A DNA stretch of 64,000 nucleotides from Apis mellifera (lineage: Eukaryota; Arthropoda; Insecta; Hymenoptera; Apidae): the NCBI RefSeq assembly GCF_003254395.2, contig NC_037641.1, forward strand, positions 7,059,001 through 7,123,000, in the 5' to 3' direction. The position numbers and the translations under genes were made by a program. Below the pieces are notes generated by a model that did no database searches, was not told the origin of the DNA, and saw only the letters and a program-made list of their open reading frames with translations. This document shows positions 12,121-22,520 of the stretch, piece after piece. The first letter of the stretch is position 1. Every line of letters starts with the position of its first letter.

Positions 12121-13670
12121 TATTGTTAATGGTAAAAGTTATTTTGAGGTTAAATGCATGATTCTTTTGGATTAGGAAATTTGAAATTGGCGCGTTTAAC
12201 TTTTATCGTAGCACCAAAGGCGCGAATTTTAATCTTAATTTTTTAGAAAATATAAGAGATAATTTTAAAATTTCAACATGATCAATTTATTAATTATCGT
12301 ATTGTATTGTATTCTGATATCATGAATTCTATTTTGTTATAATTTCCTGAAAAATAATCTTAAAAATAATATACGCGACTTTAAAAATCTCGAAAAATAT
12401 ATTACGATGAAATAAAATATTTAATATAATGAAATTATTAAAATTCTTTGTGTTTTTTTCACATTTAAAAAATTCTCATGCTTATTATTCCACATGCTTT
12501 TAAAAATAGATTTTTTTAAAAAACTTAATTTTATAATCACATAATTAAAATTATATGAAATGATAATAATTTTTTATCACATATTGAACTCGCAACGTTA
12601 ATATTCGAATAATATTATTCCCAAGTAAAATAAATAGAGAATGGGGCATATACATTATTCTTTCATAAGTTTAAATTCATTCAGCGATATTCATTTTATT
12701 TATTTCTATAAGATATATAAAAAGATTGTAAATTAAGGAAAAAAGATTTCTAAGGTTGTATTTTCAACGAAGAGATTATTCCTATTTCGATTAATAAAAT
12801 TGAATCGAATTATTAATAATAATAATTGTCAAGTGTCAATTATTAATTTGATTTTTAAATTCTGTGAGACAAATTTAACATCGTTCCAATTTTGAAACGG
12901 GTTAGTGATCTTTTAATAAGTTAAAAATAATCTTCTAAGTATTCGTCGGTCTTCAAACCCGAAATACCTTCAAATCCTTTGGATATACGCTTTATTACGG
13001 AAATTATTTGAACCTTTAAAACGTCGTTTGATGCAAAATAATATTAAAATTGATAATTCATCCTAGAAAAAGATGCTATTATAATTTCTTTGAAAAGAGA
13101 GAATAATTCAATGACAGGATTATTCAATTCAATAGCAGCACATGAATTTATGCTTTAACTTTTTTATTGCAAAATTTTAAAAATCTGAACAAATTCTCTT
13201 AATATCGTAGAAAGAACTGCTGAAAAGATATTTTAACGCATAGATCGATAAATGTAAAAGAGCTTTTCGTGTTTTCCGTTGTTTCACGATCATTTTGGTT
13301 CTGAGATTAAATTATGTATTACTACCACCATCCTCTTGAATATTTCAAAAATATTGACTGTCATAATATTATATATTCCCTTTTGAAGATTTTGTTCCTT
13401 TGAATTCAACAGAGTATTCTGCTTTTCGTCTACGTCATATAAACTATTCCCCTTTAATCATTAAAATGGATTTATCACGTATTCCAGTATAATCTTCAAA
13501 CATAAAGCGATTCAATACGATTCGACATCAGATATAAAGAGATATAGATAATGAAAATTCTGTAAAACAATATTTTCCACTAGCTATTTTCATCCATCTT
13601 CTTTCTCACAAAAAAGAAATTGTTTCATCAACATACGTTTCATTATCCATTCCTCGATCGAGACCCTTCA
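12121..13670. other. A+T-rich non-coding DNA
   Basis: Very A+T-rich. A small inverted repeat at about 12,823-12,846 (AATAATTG and CAATTATT around TCAAGTGT) includes a TCAAGTG word, the core bound by Tinman/NK2-type homeodomains. No gene supported. Confidence 0.6.
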
Positions 13671-13771
13671 AACTATTCACTCTGCCGACTCGAACCCGCG
13701 ATCTTCTTCCTTTTTCCGTTTCCAATTAAATTTTAACCAAAGTCGTCAAATGGAAGAAAAAAAACTGTATA

Positions 13772-14515
13772 TCAATAAGACCCCCATTTCTTCCCGCGTT
13801 GCTCGTCCCACTTACACTTTTGGCCAGTAATTACCTCAGCGAAACTTGGCAGAATTGGCCACTTCACCCTTATCGAAAACCGGATGAAAAGTCGTTCACG
13901 AGGTCCAACCGGGCCAACTTTCCAAACTTTCCATTCAAGAGGCTTTTCTCCCGCGTGACCCGCCATCCTCGCCGCCCAAAGCCGCCGTTTAAAATCGTGA
14001 CAGAACGCTCGCGAACAGTCTTCCATCCTTTCCGACACCGATATTCCATCCCTTCTTTCGCTCACACTCCCTCCCTCCCTCCCTTCAGTTCGACAGAATC
14101 CATCCCCATTGTGCGACACGCAAAAAAGAAAGGATCCTCCTTTCCTCCTTTCGATCTCTCCTTTTATCTCCCTCCTCCTCCTTCCTCCTCCTTTCACCCG
14201 GCTCCGCTCATTCTTCCCCAGTTTCTTCGACTGTTGTCGCCTGTTATATATATTCGATCTCTTTCCAACCGATACTTCTCCCGTTCTCCGCTCTCTGTTC
14301 TCCCACGACAGGAGTGAAAACCGGTCCAAAGCGCACCGTACACGAGGCTGTAAATAATAAAAAATGAACCACTTCCGAAAATGAGTCGTGCGCAACCCCT
14401 GCCAGTGGCCCTTTGTCACACGACACTTGTCTCCTCGTTTGAGTCCTTTGCCATTATACCGTTTCTGCCGGTACTTTCTCTCTCTCTCTTTCTCTGGCTC
14501 TGTATTCTCTTTCAT
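13772..14515 (-). other. 247-codon low-complexity ATG frame, probably spurious
   Basis: This is the longest ATG frame in the window. It reads across a purine-rich strand, so its product is dominated by R, K, E and G (for example GGGRRRREIKGEIERRKGG), with no recognisable domain. The complementary strand is also open over much of the same region. A donor at 13,815 falls within the frame near its 3' end. I consider it a by-product of strand composition. A purine-rich leader transcript is possible. Confidence 0.1.
14353..14446 (+). repeat. triplicated element, copy A
   Basis: Copy A opens with a 36-bp block (14,353-14,388) identical to copy C. It contains CCACTTCCG (an ETS core, CGGAAGT on the other strand) and AAAATGAGTCG, which combines an AP-1-like TGAGTC half with an ATG in good insect context at 14,381. 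A second shared block (14,425-14,446) matches copy C at 19 of 22 bases. From the ATG at 14,381 a 73-codon frame begins MSRAQPLPVALCHTTL and ends in a serine-, phenylalanine- and leucine-rich tail coded by pyrimidine-rich DNA. A polypyrimidine-CAG acceptor-like site ends at 14,311. Confidence 0.7.
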
Positions 14516-14720
14516 TCTCCGGCGATCTCTCTTTTTTTTATTTGTTTCCTTTTTATCTCATTTTTTTTTATTCCTCACGTTTTTCGCCCTCCTCACGAGT
14601 AGTCACGATTCGATTCTCTGTTCGTTCGTTTTCGATAAGGGAGGAAGGGACAAAGAAACATTTGCGAATGAAATTGTGTACACCGATGTGTGAATCGATT
14701 TTGGCGTAATGAGTTTCTTC

Positions 14721-15290
14721 GTATCGTGTTATTTGATTTCAAGGTTTTTTGTAAAAAGGAAAAATAAAATTGTATAGATATGAAATAATCGATAGTGATA
14801 CAGATCTATATGCGAATAAGTTGTGCAAATATCTTTCTCGTTTCAAGAATTGTAAGCAGGAAAAGAATTTTGAACAGGTTACACTAGAATGATGACAGAA
14901 CTGATCAGACTTATGAAGATATATATAGGACACGCACATTTAATGTTTTTTTAACATTTCAATAAATTTGCGATTTCTTATCATTTTTTATTGGATTCAT
15001 GAGTTTCATTTACAATATATGTTATGATATTTTAAATACTGCAAGTTAAAATATGTACGTACGTCTCTGACGTATAATAAAATGAGATCTAATCACATAA
15101 AATATTTTAAAATGAAATGTTCCATAATTCCTATCCTATTCCCTTACTTCCTTCATTTAATTTATTTCAGAATATTTCGAGAAACGCACGAAACAGTCAC
15201 GTTTTTTCTACGTTTGTTAAGAATTTTTATACTCATTTAAAAATAAAATAAACGTCGAGAGAAAGTTTCTTAGCGAAGCGTCTTCGTATT
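14721..15290. other. A+T-rich spacer between element copies A and B
   Basis: A+T-rich, with no gene, repeat array or RNA visible. A GTACGTACGT word lies near 15,056. Confidence 0.6.
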
Positions 15291-15360
15291 GTCCAACCAC
15301 AATCCCCTCCCCTCCTTCCACCATTTCCTTTCTCGTATTTTATTCCGTTTCCGTTTCCTT

Positions 15361-15398
15361 GTCTTTTCTTTCTTTCTTTCTTTTCTTTCTTTTTTTTC
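15361..15398 (+). repeat. (TTTC)n-rich pyrimidine tract
   Basis: TTTC units running into a T run. It forms the polypyrimidine flank upstream of element copy B and ends about 30 bases before an acceptor-like CAG (15,431-15,433). Confidence 0.85.
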
Positions 15399-15479
15399 GA
15401 ATTCAAAAACTTTCTTTGCGTTTTAAATTACAGAAATGCATTCTAAATTGCGTGTCCTGGCCGAGACAGAGGAAAAGGA

Positions 15480-15567
15480 GCCATGAGAAACGTAGCACTT
15501 TCGAGAATGAGTTGTGCTCATCTCTCGCCAGCCGTTTCCTTGAACATTTGTCTCGTAATTTGAGCCG
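15480..15567 (+). repeat. triplicated element, copy B (diverged)
   Basis: Copy B keeps the order and approximate spacing of the two shared blocks but has drifted: GCACTTTCGAGAATGAG at 15,496-15,512 corresponds to the first block, and ATTTGTCTCGTAATTTGAGC (from 15,546) to the second. The ETS core is altered (CTTTCG) and the AP-1-like half reads TGAGTTG. The ATG at the same place (15,507) opens only 18 codons before a stop. It is preceded by an acceptor-like site ending at 15,433. Relation to A and C is likely but less certain than A to C. Confidence 0.45.
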
Positions 15568-16410
15568 CTCGGTGTACTATGTTTTTCTGTATCCCGTTAC
15601 TTCCAACGATTGTCTTCATCGATGAAACGTATTACGTATACTTTTAGCTCTCAGCTTAATTAATCGATAATTCAATTTTTCGTTTCATTCCAGTTCTCGC
15701 CAATTATCCATTTCTCTTCCCCCGATGTGTTTCATCCGATAATGTGAAAAATTTGATTCACGATAATTTTTTTAATATCGATAACAAGTATAAGTATTTC
15801 GAACAAGTTAAATTAAATATTTTTATCAAATACTTTTTTTTTTTTAGAAAAACCAATGCAGTCTACGATTACACAGCTGTTGTTCCAATAAAATTAGATA
15901 AACCGTACAATCTCACGTGCACGCAGCATAGTTTCATATTCTCCTCCTCAGTATCTCCCCGAGAAGTTATCCGATATTTTATCGTAACGGAAGCACGTGA
16001 GCGCACAGATTAAAACGAAAATATCAACAAAAGATGGGGGGGGGGGATGGAATATTAAACTAATATGCCGTTTCCACTCTCGTATCCCATTCCACTCATT
16101 ACACGTATTAACTTTGAATGGTTATTTCACGGATTAAAATTCATCCTCTTTATGTCATCCTCCCATCCCATTATTTCCCCTCTTCCTCTCCCCCGCCCGC
16201 TTACAGAAATTCTCCTCCTGCCTTTCTTCTTTGCGATCCGATAGAATCATTTCGATATAAAAGCTCGACGGATAGGGGCGTGGAGGAAAGGTGGAAGAGA
16301 TGCCCATCTCTTTTTTCCCTCCTCTCTTTTCTCTCCTCCCGTGTGCAGCCACGACGACGTTTCATCGAGAGGATACGCTCCTGAACGACATTTCACGACT
16401 CAGAGAGGGA
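15568..16410. other. spacer and pyrimidine-rich flank between copies B and C
   Basis: A+T-rich at 15,640-16,010, with an 11-base G run at 16,036-16,046, then strongly pyrimidine-rich at 16,140-16,350. A strong polypyrimidine-CAG acceptor-like site (CTCCTCCCGTGTGCAG) ends at 16,348. A minus-strand frame at 16,155-16,352 is a composition artefact. Confidence 0.55.
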
Positions 16411-16416
16411 AAAGGG

Positions 16417-16513
16417 AATAATAAAAAATGAACCACTTCCGAAAATGAGTCGCGCGCACGTCTGTAGCCGGTGGAGGCTTTGCAACGCGATACTTGTTTC
16501 ATCGTTTGAATCC
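16417..16513 (+). repeat. triplicated element, copy C
   Basis: Copy C shares the identical 36-bp block with copy A (16,417-16,452) and a second block at 16,492-16,513. The spacing between the ATG and the second block is 47 bases, against 44 in copy A. The ATG at 16,445 opens a 111-codon frame beginning MSRAHVCSRWRLCNAIL and ending in an F/L/S-rich tail, parallel to copy A. The right half can also fold: GGAGG at 16,473 pairs with CCTCC at 16,511, with more pairs inward. Whether the element is a regulatory module, an exon or an RNA structure cannot be decided from sequence alone. Confidence 0.7.
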
Positions 16514-17510
16514 TCCAGTGGTGTTCCTGGCCTCCCCTTCAATCCTCTCTTCTTCTCCATCTTTTCTTCATCGGTGACAGAGAAACGAAATTTCGGCAAC
16601 GCTTACTTTTTCTTCTTTTCTTTTATTTTATTTTTTCTTCTTCCACTCTCTCTTTCTCTTGCATACGTATCTTTTATTTTCTCACCGGTTAAAAAATTTT
16701 CCTTTCTCCTTTCCTTCTCGCTCTTTCTTGACTCCTCATTGACTTTTAGCGCGTCGTACGTGAAAACGTGCTCCAGTTGAAATCTGGGTTAAGCAGCGTC
16801 GTTCGCTATTAAAATATCGGCGCAGAAGTTGCTTAATTACGGGGGTAGGTAGTAGTATCACTCACTAGTCGAACTTCGTATTTTTTAACGTCACGTTTCC
16901 AACTCGTTACCGGCCTATTAATTAATGTTTGACTTGTGTCAGCTTTATGTCGTTCATACGAGAGCAATTAACGTGATCTTCGTGGAAATATAACATTTGT
17001 ACGATTTTTCTGCGCCAACGTTGGACGATTAATTAGATAAATATGTATGTTTTTGTAGCAGAGATTTAATTATGAATTTTTAATTGGAATTATTCTTAAG
17101 ATAAGTCGTTATCCAAAGAAGATGTACGTATTTTCGTTTTTTTCTTTATATTTTGATAATTTAAAAATTTGAACACGATGGCAATTTTCTCCAAGTTATG
17201 AAAAGTAGTATTTTATGTACCACATCTCATGTCGTATTTCTTCTCGATATTTCAAAAAAAAAAAAAAAAAAGGAACGAAACGTTTGAGACAAAATTATTT
17301 ATATTCTCGACTTTTTACAGCAAACATTCAGTTCAATTTTTTCACACGATGGATAATTTAAAATTATTTCTCAAGTGTGAACAGAAAATTCTCACCATTT
17401 ATCTCCAATTCAAAATTATTTCCTTGGAATCTGTTTCCCACGCCTCTCGATAAGAAATTCCATAGTAATTCCGAATTCTATCGATGAATATTCATCCCTT
17501 TCCCTTCCCT
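16514..17510. other. pyrimidine-rich flank, then A+T-rich DNA with a poly-A tract
   Basis: Pyrimidine-rich to 16,740, then a short mixed part (16,780-17,010) and A+T-rich DNA. An 18-base poly-A run lies at 17,254-17,271. No gene supported apart from the weak frame described with copy C. Confidence 0.55.
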
Positions 17511-17990
17511 TAGCACGATTCTGCAAAATTCAACTCTGTCGAAGTCGGGTGGCGAGAAATAATGCAAGGTCGACATCCGATGAAATTCAAGAATCGAACA
17601 TCGCGAGAAACGATAAGATAAAGGGAAAAGGGGAAAAAAGAAAAGAAAAGAAAAAAGGGAGTTAAAAAAAAGAGAATGCAGGTTCTAGATGAAGGTGAGG
17701 AGGAGAAAGGTGGTCGATGCTCATGGACAGAGCAATCTGTTCGGTGAGTTTAAGCAGCTTGTGTCTATTTGCCCGACGAGAAGATTCGTTTGCGAGGAAA
17801 TCTTACAATCTTGCTTCGAGAGCTAAACTATCAAGTTGTTTGAGTGGGACGATTTCACCGAAAGGTGACAGGGCTCTGTCCGCTGTGCTTCACCTGCAGG
17901 CGTTCGCGACAGCTTTTAATCGCGCTGAATGAAGCGATAAGACGTTTACAGACTCGACATGTGTTAAATCAATATTACAGTTTATTCCAT
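17510..17990. promoter_or_regulatory. islet with purine tract and a short open frame
   Basis: A purine-rich run (17,620-17,710) is followed by mixed, CpG-containing DNA. The plus-strand ATG frame 17,717-17,932 (71 residues, MLMDRAICSVSLSSL...) has a hydrophobic-polar start that vaguely resembles a signal sequence and no other features. A donor-like word (TCG|GTGAGTTT, GT at 17,742) lies within it. Weak evidence for anything beyond an islet. Confidence 0.2.
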
Positions 17991-18780
17991 TTCCACTTTT
18001 TGTGGGATGGAAGAGAAAAAAAAGAGAAAAGATAAAGATAATAAATTTTATGTTCGTATCTATGAGTTTCTTTTCTTTTCTTTTTTTCTTTAAGGTGAAA
18101 TTGAAAATTAGAAATAAAATATTTTCCTATCTATATTCGTTATATTTCTCGACAATAAAGAAATACGACTTATGAGTATGTTGTTAATGAATTAGAACAG
18201 AAAATTTAATAAATTATAGTTAAAATTCGAAACAATGTGAGAGACACTGAAGGTGGAAATATAATTTTCGTATCATAAAGTTATCTCGCCATCTTTGCGA
18301 GAATAATTACAAACTTTCCAGAAAACTCGGTAAATTAAACATCAACTTGAACAAAGTTGTCTTCGTCAAACGAAGGATATTCTTCGGTTAAACATAGAAG
18401 CGAAATCCAAACAATTAAATTTCCACGATATAATAAGGAAACGGTATTTTTAATGAAACGTTTCGAAACTTTGAGTCACCTTTTGCATTCGATATTTCAA
18501 CATTAAACATCATCATAATATCCACACACCACATTTTTCTCAATCTGTTTCACTGTATTAATTCTTCTTCCATTCTCGACAAAATTCGCCCAATCCCTCG
18601 ATAAACGCACGAAAAACCAAAAACAAAAATAAACAGATTCCAATGAATTCCGATGAAAAAATAAAACCAAACAGAATCGAATAGACTACTCGTACAATAG
18701 TCGCGAAAATACAATATCAATCTGTATTCACGTATGTGTATAAACGTTCATCAACGTTCATCACCGTGGAAAAAGAGACT
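17991..18780. other. A+T-rich non-coding DNA
   Basis: A+T-rich. One AP-1-type word (TGAGTCA) near 18,473 is isolated. No gene visible. Confidence 0.6.
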
Positions 18781-19615
18781 TTTACGAGTCTTACGAATAC
18801 CCTTTGCCAAACTTAACCCCCTTCCCCCCTAAATAAACCGTTCCATAAGACGACGAGGGAATCCTTGTTTCATTCAAGACGCCGCGAGACGGCGTCCCTT
18901 CACCAAAATAATTACTATCCCGGAAGTATCTGGCTGGATAGAGAGAGCGTAATCCCACGGGGACACATATTTCCTTGGGGGGTGGCAGAAGGAACGGTGA
19001 TCTACCCTTGCCGCTCGTCTCCCAGCTATTTTCCTCCACGCCTTTCATATCTTTCCCCGCTTTCACTCTCTCATCTTCCCCTTTCTCTCATCAACCCCTT
19101 TCGTCCGGGGTCGGCTGATTCGCGCGGAGGTTGACCGTGGTTGAGAGGGTTGGTGCGCGAGAGTTGGATACGCGGTGGCAGCTGCGAGTGTTTAGCGAGT
19201 CGCTAAGAGGAGGGGGCGAAGATGAAACGAAGAAGAAAGGGTAGGGTCGCGGACGAGGGCGATGGTTGATGCAAACGCGAAACGCGAGAGGGTGGAAGAG
19301 AGCGTAAGTCGAATCGTAAAGTGGAATGTGTATACGGTGTAAGCTTTTGGGGGAAATACGAATGTCTCGTACGTGTTAGTTTATCGGGTGGATATTCGGC
19401 AATTAGGGATATTCGGCTATTGGAGCTATCGGGTTTGGAGACAGATTTCTGCACGTCTGTGCGTGTGTCGGGCCGCAGGCACGATGATTATTCGGTAATT
19501 AAGCGATTGGTTAGGCAAGGAGAGATCGACGTGGAATTGGTGTCGTCGGAGTGGGGAGGAGGGAAGCTCGCGCAAACGCCGTTCAAAGAGAAACAAAATT
19601 TCGACGATATTAATT
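18781..19615 (+). promoter_or_regulatory. CpG-rich islet, candidate plus-strand promoter and first exon
   Basis: The left part (18,780-19,100) is C-rich on the plus strand and the right part (19,110-19,320) is G-rich and CpG-dense. This switch of strand skew is often seen at insect transcription starts. At the right edge of the G-rich part a near-perfect donor (AGC|GTAAGTCG) begins at 19,304. The ATG at 19,262 (GGGCGATGG, good context) opens a frame of 14 codons (MVDANAKRERVEES) that reaches the donor in phase 0. The first exon would then end at 19,303. No downstream acceptor can be assigned. Confidence 0.3.
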
Positions 19616-19960
19616 TTATGGGGAGGAAAAAAGAAAACGTGTAATTAATTTCTCTTTATTACAAAAATAAAGATCAACAAACAATGTTCCTTCTGATAGA
19701 GTGTTACATGACTTGTATAAATAATTAGCTAGATAATTGTTGATTAGCGTGTAAAATAAAAATTTGATTAAAGTAGATCGAGAGCATAGCGGATTCGATT
19801 TAAAATTAAAGCCAATTTTAATCAAGAAACTCGGTAAACTTCGAATCTCGAGTAAAATTTTGATGAAATATTTTCGAGGCAGCCTGTACACGTCAGCGAA
19901 CGCTTCACCGATCGAGTGCGGCAAAGTGCATCGAAAACAAAACAACAAGCCTAATTGAAT
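19616..19960. other. A+T-rich non-coding DNA
   Basis: A+T-rich. A minus-strand frame (19,616-19,948) is cysteine/leucine-rich and A+T-driven. Nothing supported. Confidence 0.55.
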
Positions 19961-20262
19961 CGTTATTCAAGTAGTCGGATGCATATTCACGTGGTGGTGG
20001 TATCAACACCCTCGCCGAGAGCAAGTTTCATGGGGGATGGGAAAAGCGGAGAAAGTGAACGCACACAGCCGGCCGCGTGGAATGCGCTCACGGACACGCG
20101 TAGGCAACGACTATCCGATAACATTGGACGCGCATCGGGTGAAAAGTGTGCGTGCACGTACGGGAAAAGGAGGGCGTGATGGATGGAACAAGGGACGCGA
20201 GAGAAAAGAGGGTATTCTTGGCGAGCTCGTTGGTCTTCGAGGCGAATTTAATTCGTTTTAAA
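19961..20262 (+). promoter_or_regulatory. CpG-rich islet with a 74-codon frame
   Basis: A compact CpG-rich block (GGCCGCG, ACGCGT, GCGCGC words). The plus-strand ATG frame at 20,037-20,261 (MGKAEKVNAHSRPRG...) is basic, with no recognisable domain, and overlaps a second open frame. The block looks like an isolated regulatory islet. Protein coding is unlikely. Confidence 0.2.
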
Positions 20263-20890
20263 CTGTATCTTGGGAAGGATCATTACCGATGCTTCATGTT
20301 CTCGGGCTAATTGGAAATTAAGTCTTGGAAAAATGTGGAAAAGTTTTGGATTAAGCAAGATCCAGTGGTTTAACAGTGGTTGATTTTAAATGAGAATTTC
20401 TTTTCTCCTATCTCTAGAAGTTTTTTTTTTATCATTGTTGTTTGTGCGTGTGTGATAAAAGTTCGAAGATTGTTGTAAACTATCTTGAATTTTATTGAAA
20501 TTAATTAGAAATTAAATGCGTCTGTAAATATTAATTAACATATTTAATTATTAGATGCTTGTTAAGTTTATTTTATTACTATTTTTCGGATATCAATGTA
20601 TATTTCAATATAAATTATAGTTATACTGTTTCTTTAAACTTATTTATCAGATAGATATTACACAAATGCAAAAATATATCAATCATTTACACAAAAAATT
20701 TCCATAATTAATATAAATTCTACTTATTTATACCATTTATCTTTGTAAATAAAATAATAAAAGTTTATTATACACATTCTGAAAAAGAAAAAAATAAAAC
20801 GTATCAAAATTCGGATTCAATTTTTTGCTGCTTCGAAATAAATTTACAAATTATTGAGATGAAAATTTATGATCGAAAATCTACGCTACG
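20263..20890. other. A+T-rich non-coding DNA
   Basis: A+T-rich with a GTGCGTGTGTG micro-run at 20,444-20,452. No gene visible. Confidence 0.6.
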
Positions 20891-21320
20891 TTTCTCCCTC
20901 CCTCCCGTATTTTTAACCAATTACGTCATTACGGGGATAATGAAAGTTCAACCGGCGCCGATTTACCAACAAATTGACAGAATCCGCTTACGCGAAATTC
21001 ACGAGGAAAATAAGCCGGCACGCGTGTGAGCGAAATTCTCGCCGACTTAAACGCGGCAACGTTTCGCATTAGGAATGGACATTTACGGCAATAATTGCAC
21101 AATGAAAATAAATATCACCATGGTGACCGCGAACAAAGCTCTGATTACGCCTTTTGTGTCTAACCTGGCCCTTTGTGCCCTCTCTAAACGAGAATTTCGT
21201 TTCTCGGCCGGGTTGCGCGTTTTACGGCCACGCCGAAACAAAACCAGGCGTATGTGAAATTATGCTTAACCGTATTAACAGTTTCCACTTTTCGTAAACG
21301 TCACAGGATGGAAACGGCTG
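20891..21320. promoter_or_regulatory. islet with CRE/ATF-like site
   Basis: A C-rich run is followed by CCAATTACGTCATTACG at about 20,918-20,934, which joins a CCAAT word and a TTACGTCA site of the CREB/ATF type (TGACGTAA on the minus strand). The rest is CpG-rich. A 60-codon plus-strand ATG frame (21,075-21,257, MDIYGNNCTMKINITMV...) has mixed, protein-like composition but no family match. A CGAGAA/TTCTCG inverted pair lies inside it. Regulatory islet is the safer call. Confidence 0.25.
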
Positions 21321-21700
21321 GTGGATTCCATTGTAACGTACAAAAGGCACGAAATCGGTAAAACTTGATAAAACTGATTGAAAGCTTTTAAACGGGAATT
21401 GATATTGAGTCGCTGAGAATGCGTCGAATCCGCATATTTTCCACCATCGATTTTCGAATTTCAACGATGAAACACATCGGAACGATTCGATAAAATATTT
21501 AAATATATATCCGCGATTTTGAAGCGGAAAATTATAATATATGATAATATATCAACGCGATAATTATTAGATACTCTTGACACGATAAATTCAATATCGT
21601 TGATAATATATATCAACACGCATTATCATATTCCAAGAAAAGAAATCTAAACTCGATTAAGACATAAGAAATACGATAAACAATAAGAAATACAAACCAC
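21321..21700. other. A+T-rich non-coding DNA
   Basis: A+T-rich, with ATATATC-type repeats at 21,530-21,620. No gene visible. Confidence 0.6.
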
Positions 21701-22520
21701 ATTCTCTTGCTTGAACAACCATATCGCGATATAACTCTCGACGAAATCCTCTTTTCATACGAAACTTCTTACCCTTAATTCGCCTTAATTCCAATGCAAG
21801 AACATCTTCCTGATCGGAAGGATCGAAAAATGAAATATCCCCCAAGTTGTGCCGCGATCGACGCGCCATATCTCTCGACCGATCGGCATCCTTTTCCCTC
21901 CGACTACAACTTCCTCTTAATTCCCAACTTCTTACGCCCCGTTCGCAAAGCCGATTCCGGCCGACCTCATTCTCCACGGATCCTTTTGTCCAGAAAATTT
22001 CCGCACTTCCGCGCCGCTGCGCCACAATCAAGCCCTACGCCACATACAAACGGGATGGGGAGATTGCGCAGACGCGTGCACGTGCACAAGAGAAAAGGAA
22101 TCCTCCACGTTTTGCATCGCGGCAAGTTTATTAGAAGACCGAGCTTTCAGGTCCTAGCCTCTCCGCAATGCAGGAGAAAGTTTGGCGCGAACAGTTCGTC
22201 TCAGAGATGTTGGCGCGAGATTTTCCACTTGGAAACTTGGATTTTTTCCCCTCCCCTCTCCTCTCGCTCTCGTCTAATCTCCTCTCGATTATTTTTCGAC
22301 TCGATTAACGGGCATCCAAGTGGAAAATCTTCGATTTTGAGGAGGTTGGGAACAGTTTCTTGGCATGTACACTCGTATGGAAGTTGGCGAGGAAAGTGGA
22401 GTTTCGTTCTGTTCCGTCACTGCGGTCTCGTTGTTAGTCTCGGTTCCTGTGATTGATTAATTGATTAACCGATGGATGGATTCGAATGAAGTTTCTTGTT
22501 GTCCGTTGATTAGTTTTAGA
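21701..22520. promoter_or_regulatory. G+C-richer islet
   Basis: About 0.8 kb of mixed, CpG-containing DNA with a pyrimidine-rich middle (22,240-22,290) and an ACGCGTGCACGTGCAC run at about 22,071-22,086 that includes a CACGTG E-box-like core. It contains the 220-codon frame listed next. Confidence 0.3.
21794..22456 (+). other. unassigned 220-codon ATG frame (weak candidate)
   Basis: This is the longest ATG frame in the window that is not simple repeat. The product (MQEHLPDRKDRKMKYPPSC... ending SLGSCD) is rich in R, S, P and H, without a signal peptide, membrane segment or motif that I recognise. The ATG context is weak (C at -3). Parts of the minus strand are open as well (21,657-22,031), which argues for chance opening in G+C-richer DNA. 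No splice donor ends it and no poly-A signal follows closely. Confidence 0.15.

Larger units (their letters stand above)
13680..14720. promoter_or_regulatory. pyrimidine-rich, CpG-containing islet
   Basis: G+C-richer on the left (13,780-14,040), then strongly pyrimidine-rich on the plus strand with runs of TCC and CTT. It contains copy A of the triplicated element. The minus strand has a strong donor (GTAAGTGGG starting at 13,815). Such purine/pyrimidine-skewed islets often surround transcription starts in bees, but direction and use cannot be read from sequence alone. Confidence 0.3.

Noticed and set aside
13772..14515. 247-codon minus-strand ORF as a real protein gene
   Set aside because: The product is R/K/E/G-dominated and follows directly from a purine-rich strand. 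Much of the opposite strand is also open.
20442..20452. TTGTGCGTGTG resembles the start of miR-210
   Set aside because: The identity is a GT-rich micro-run. The remaining half of the microRNA is absent.
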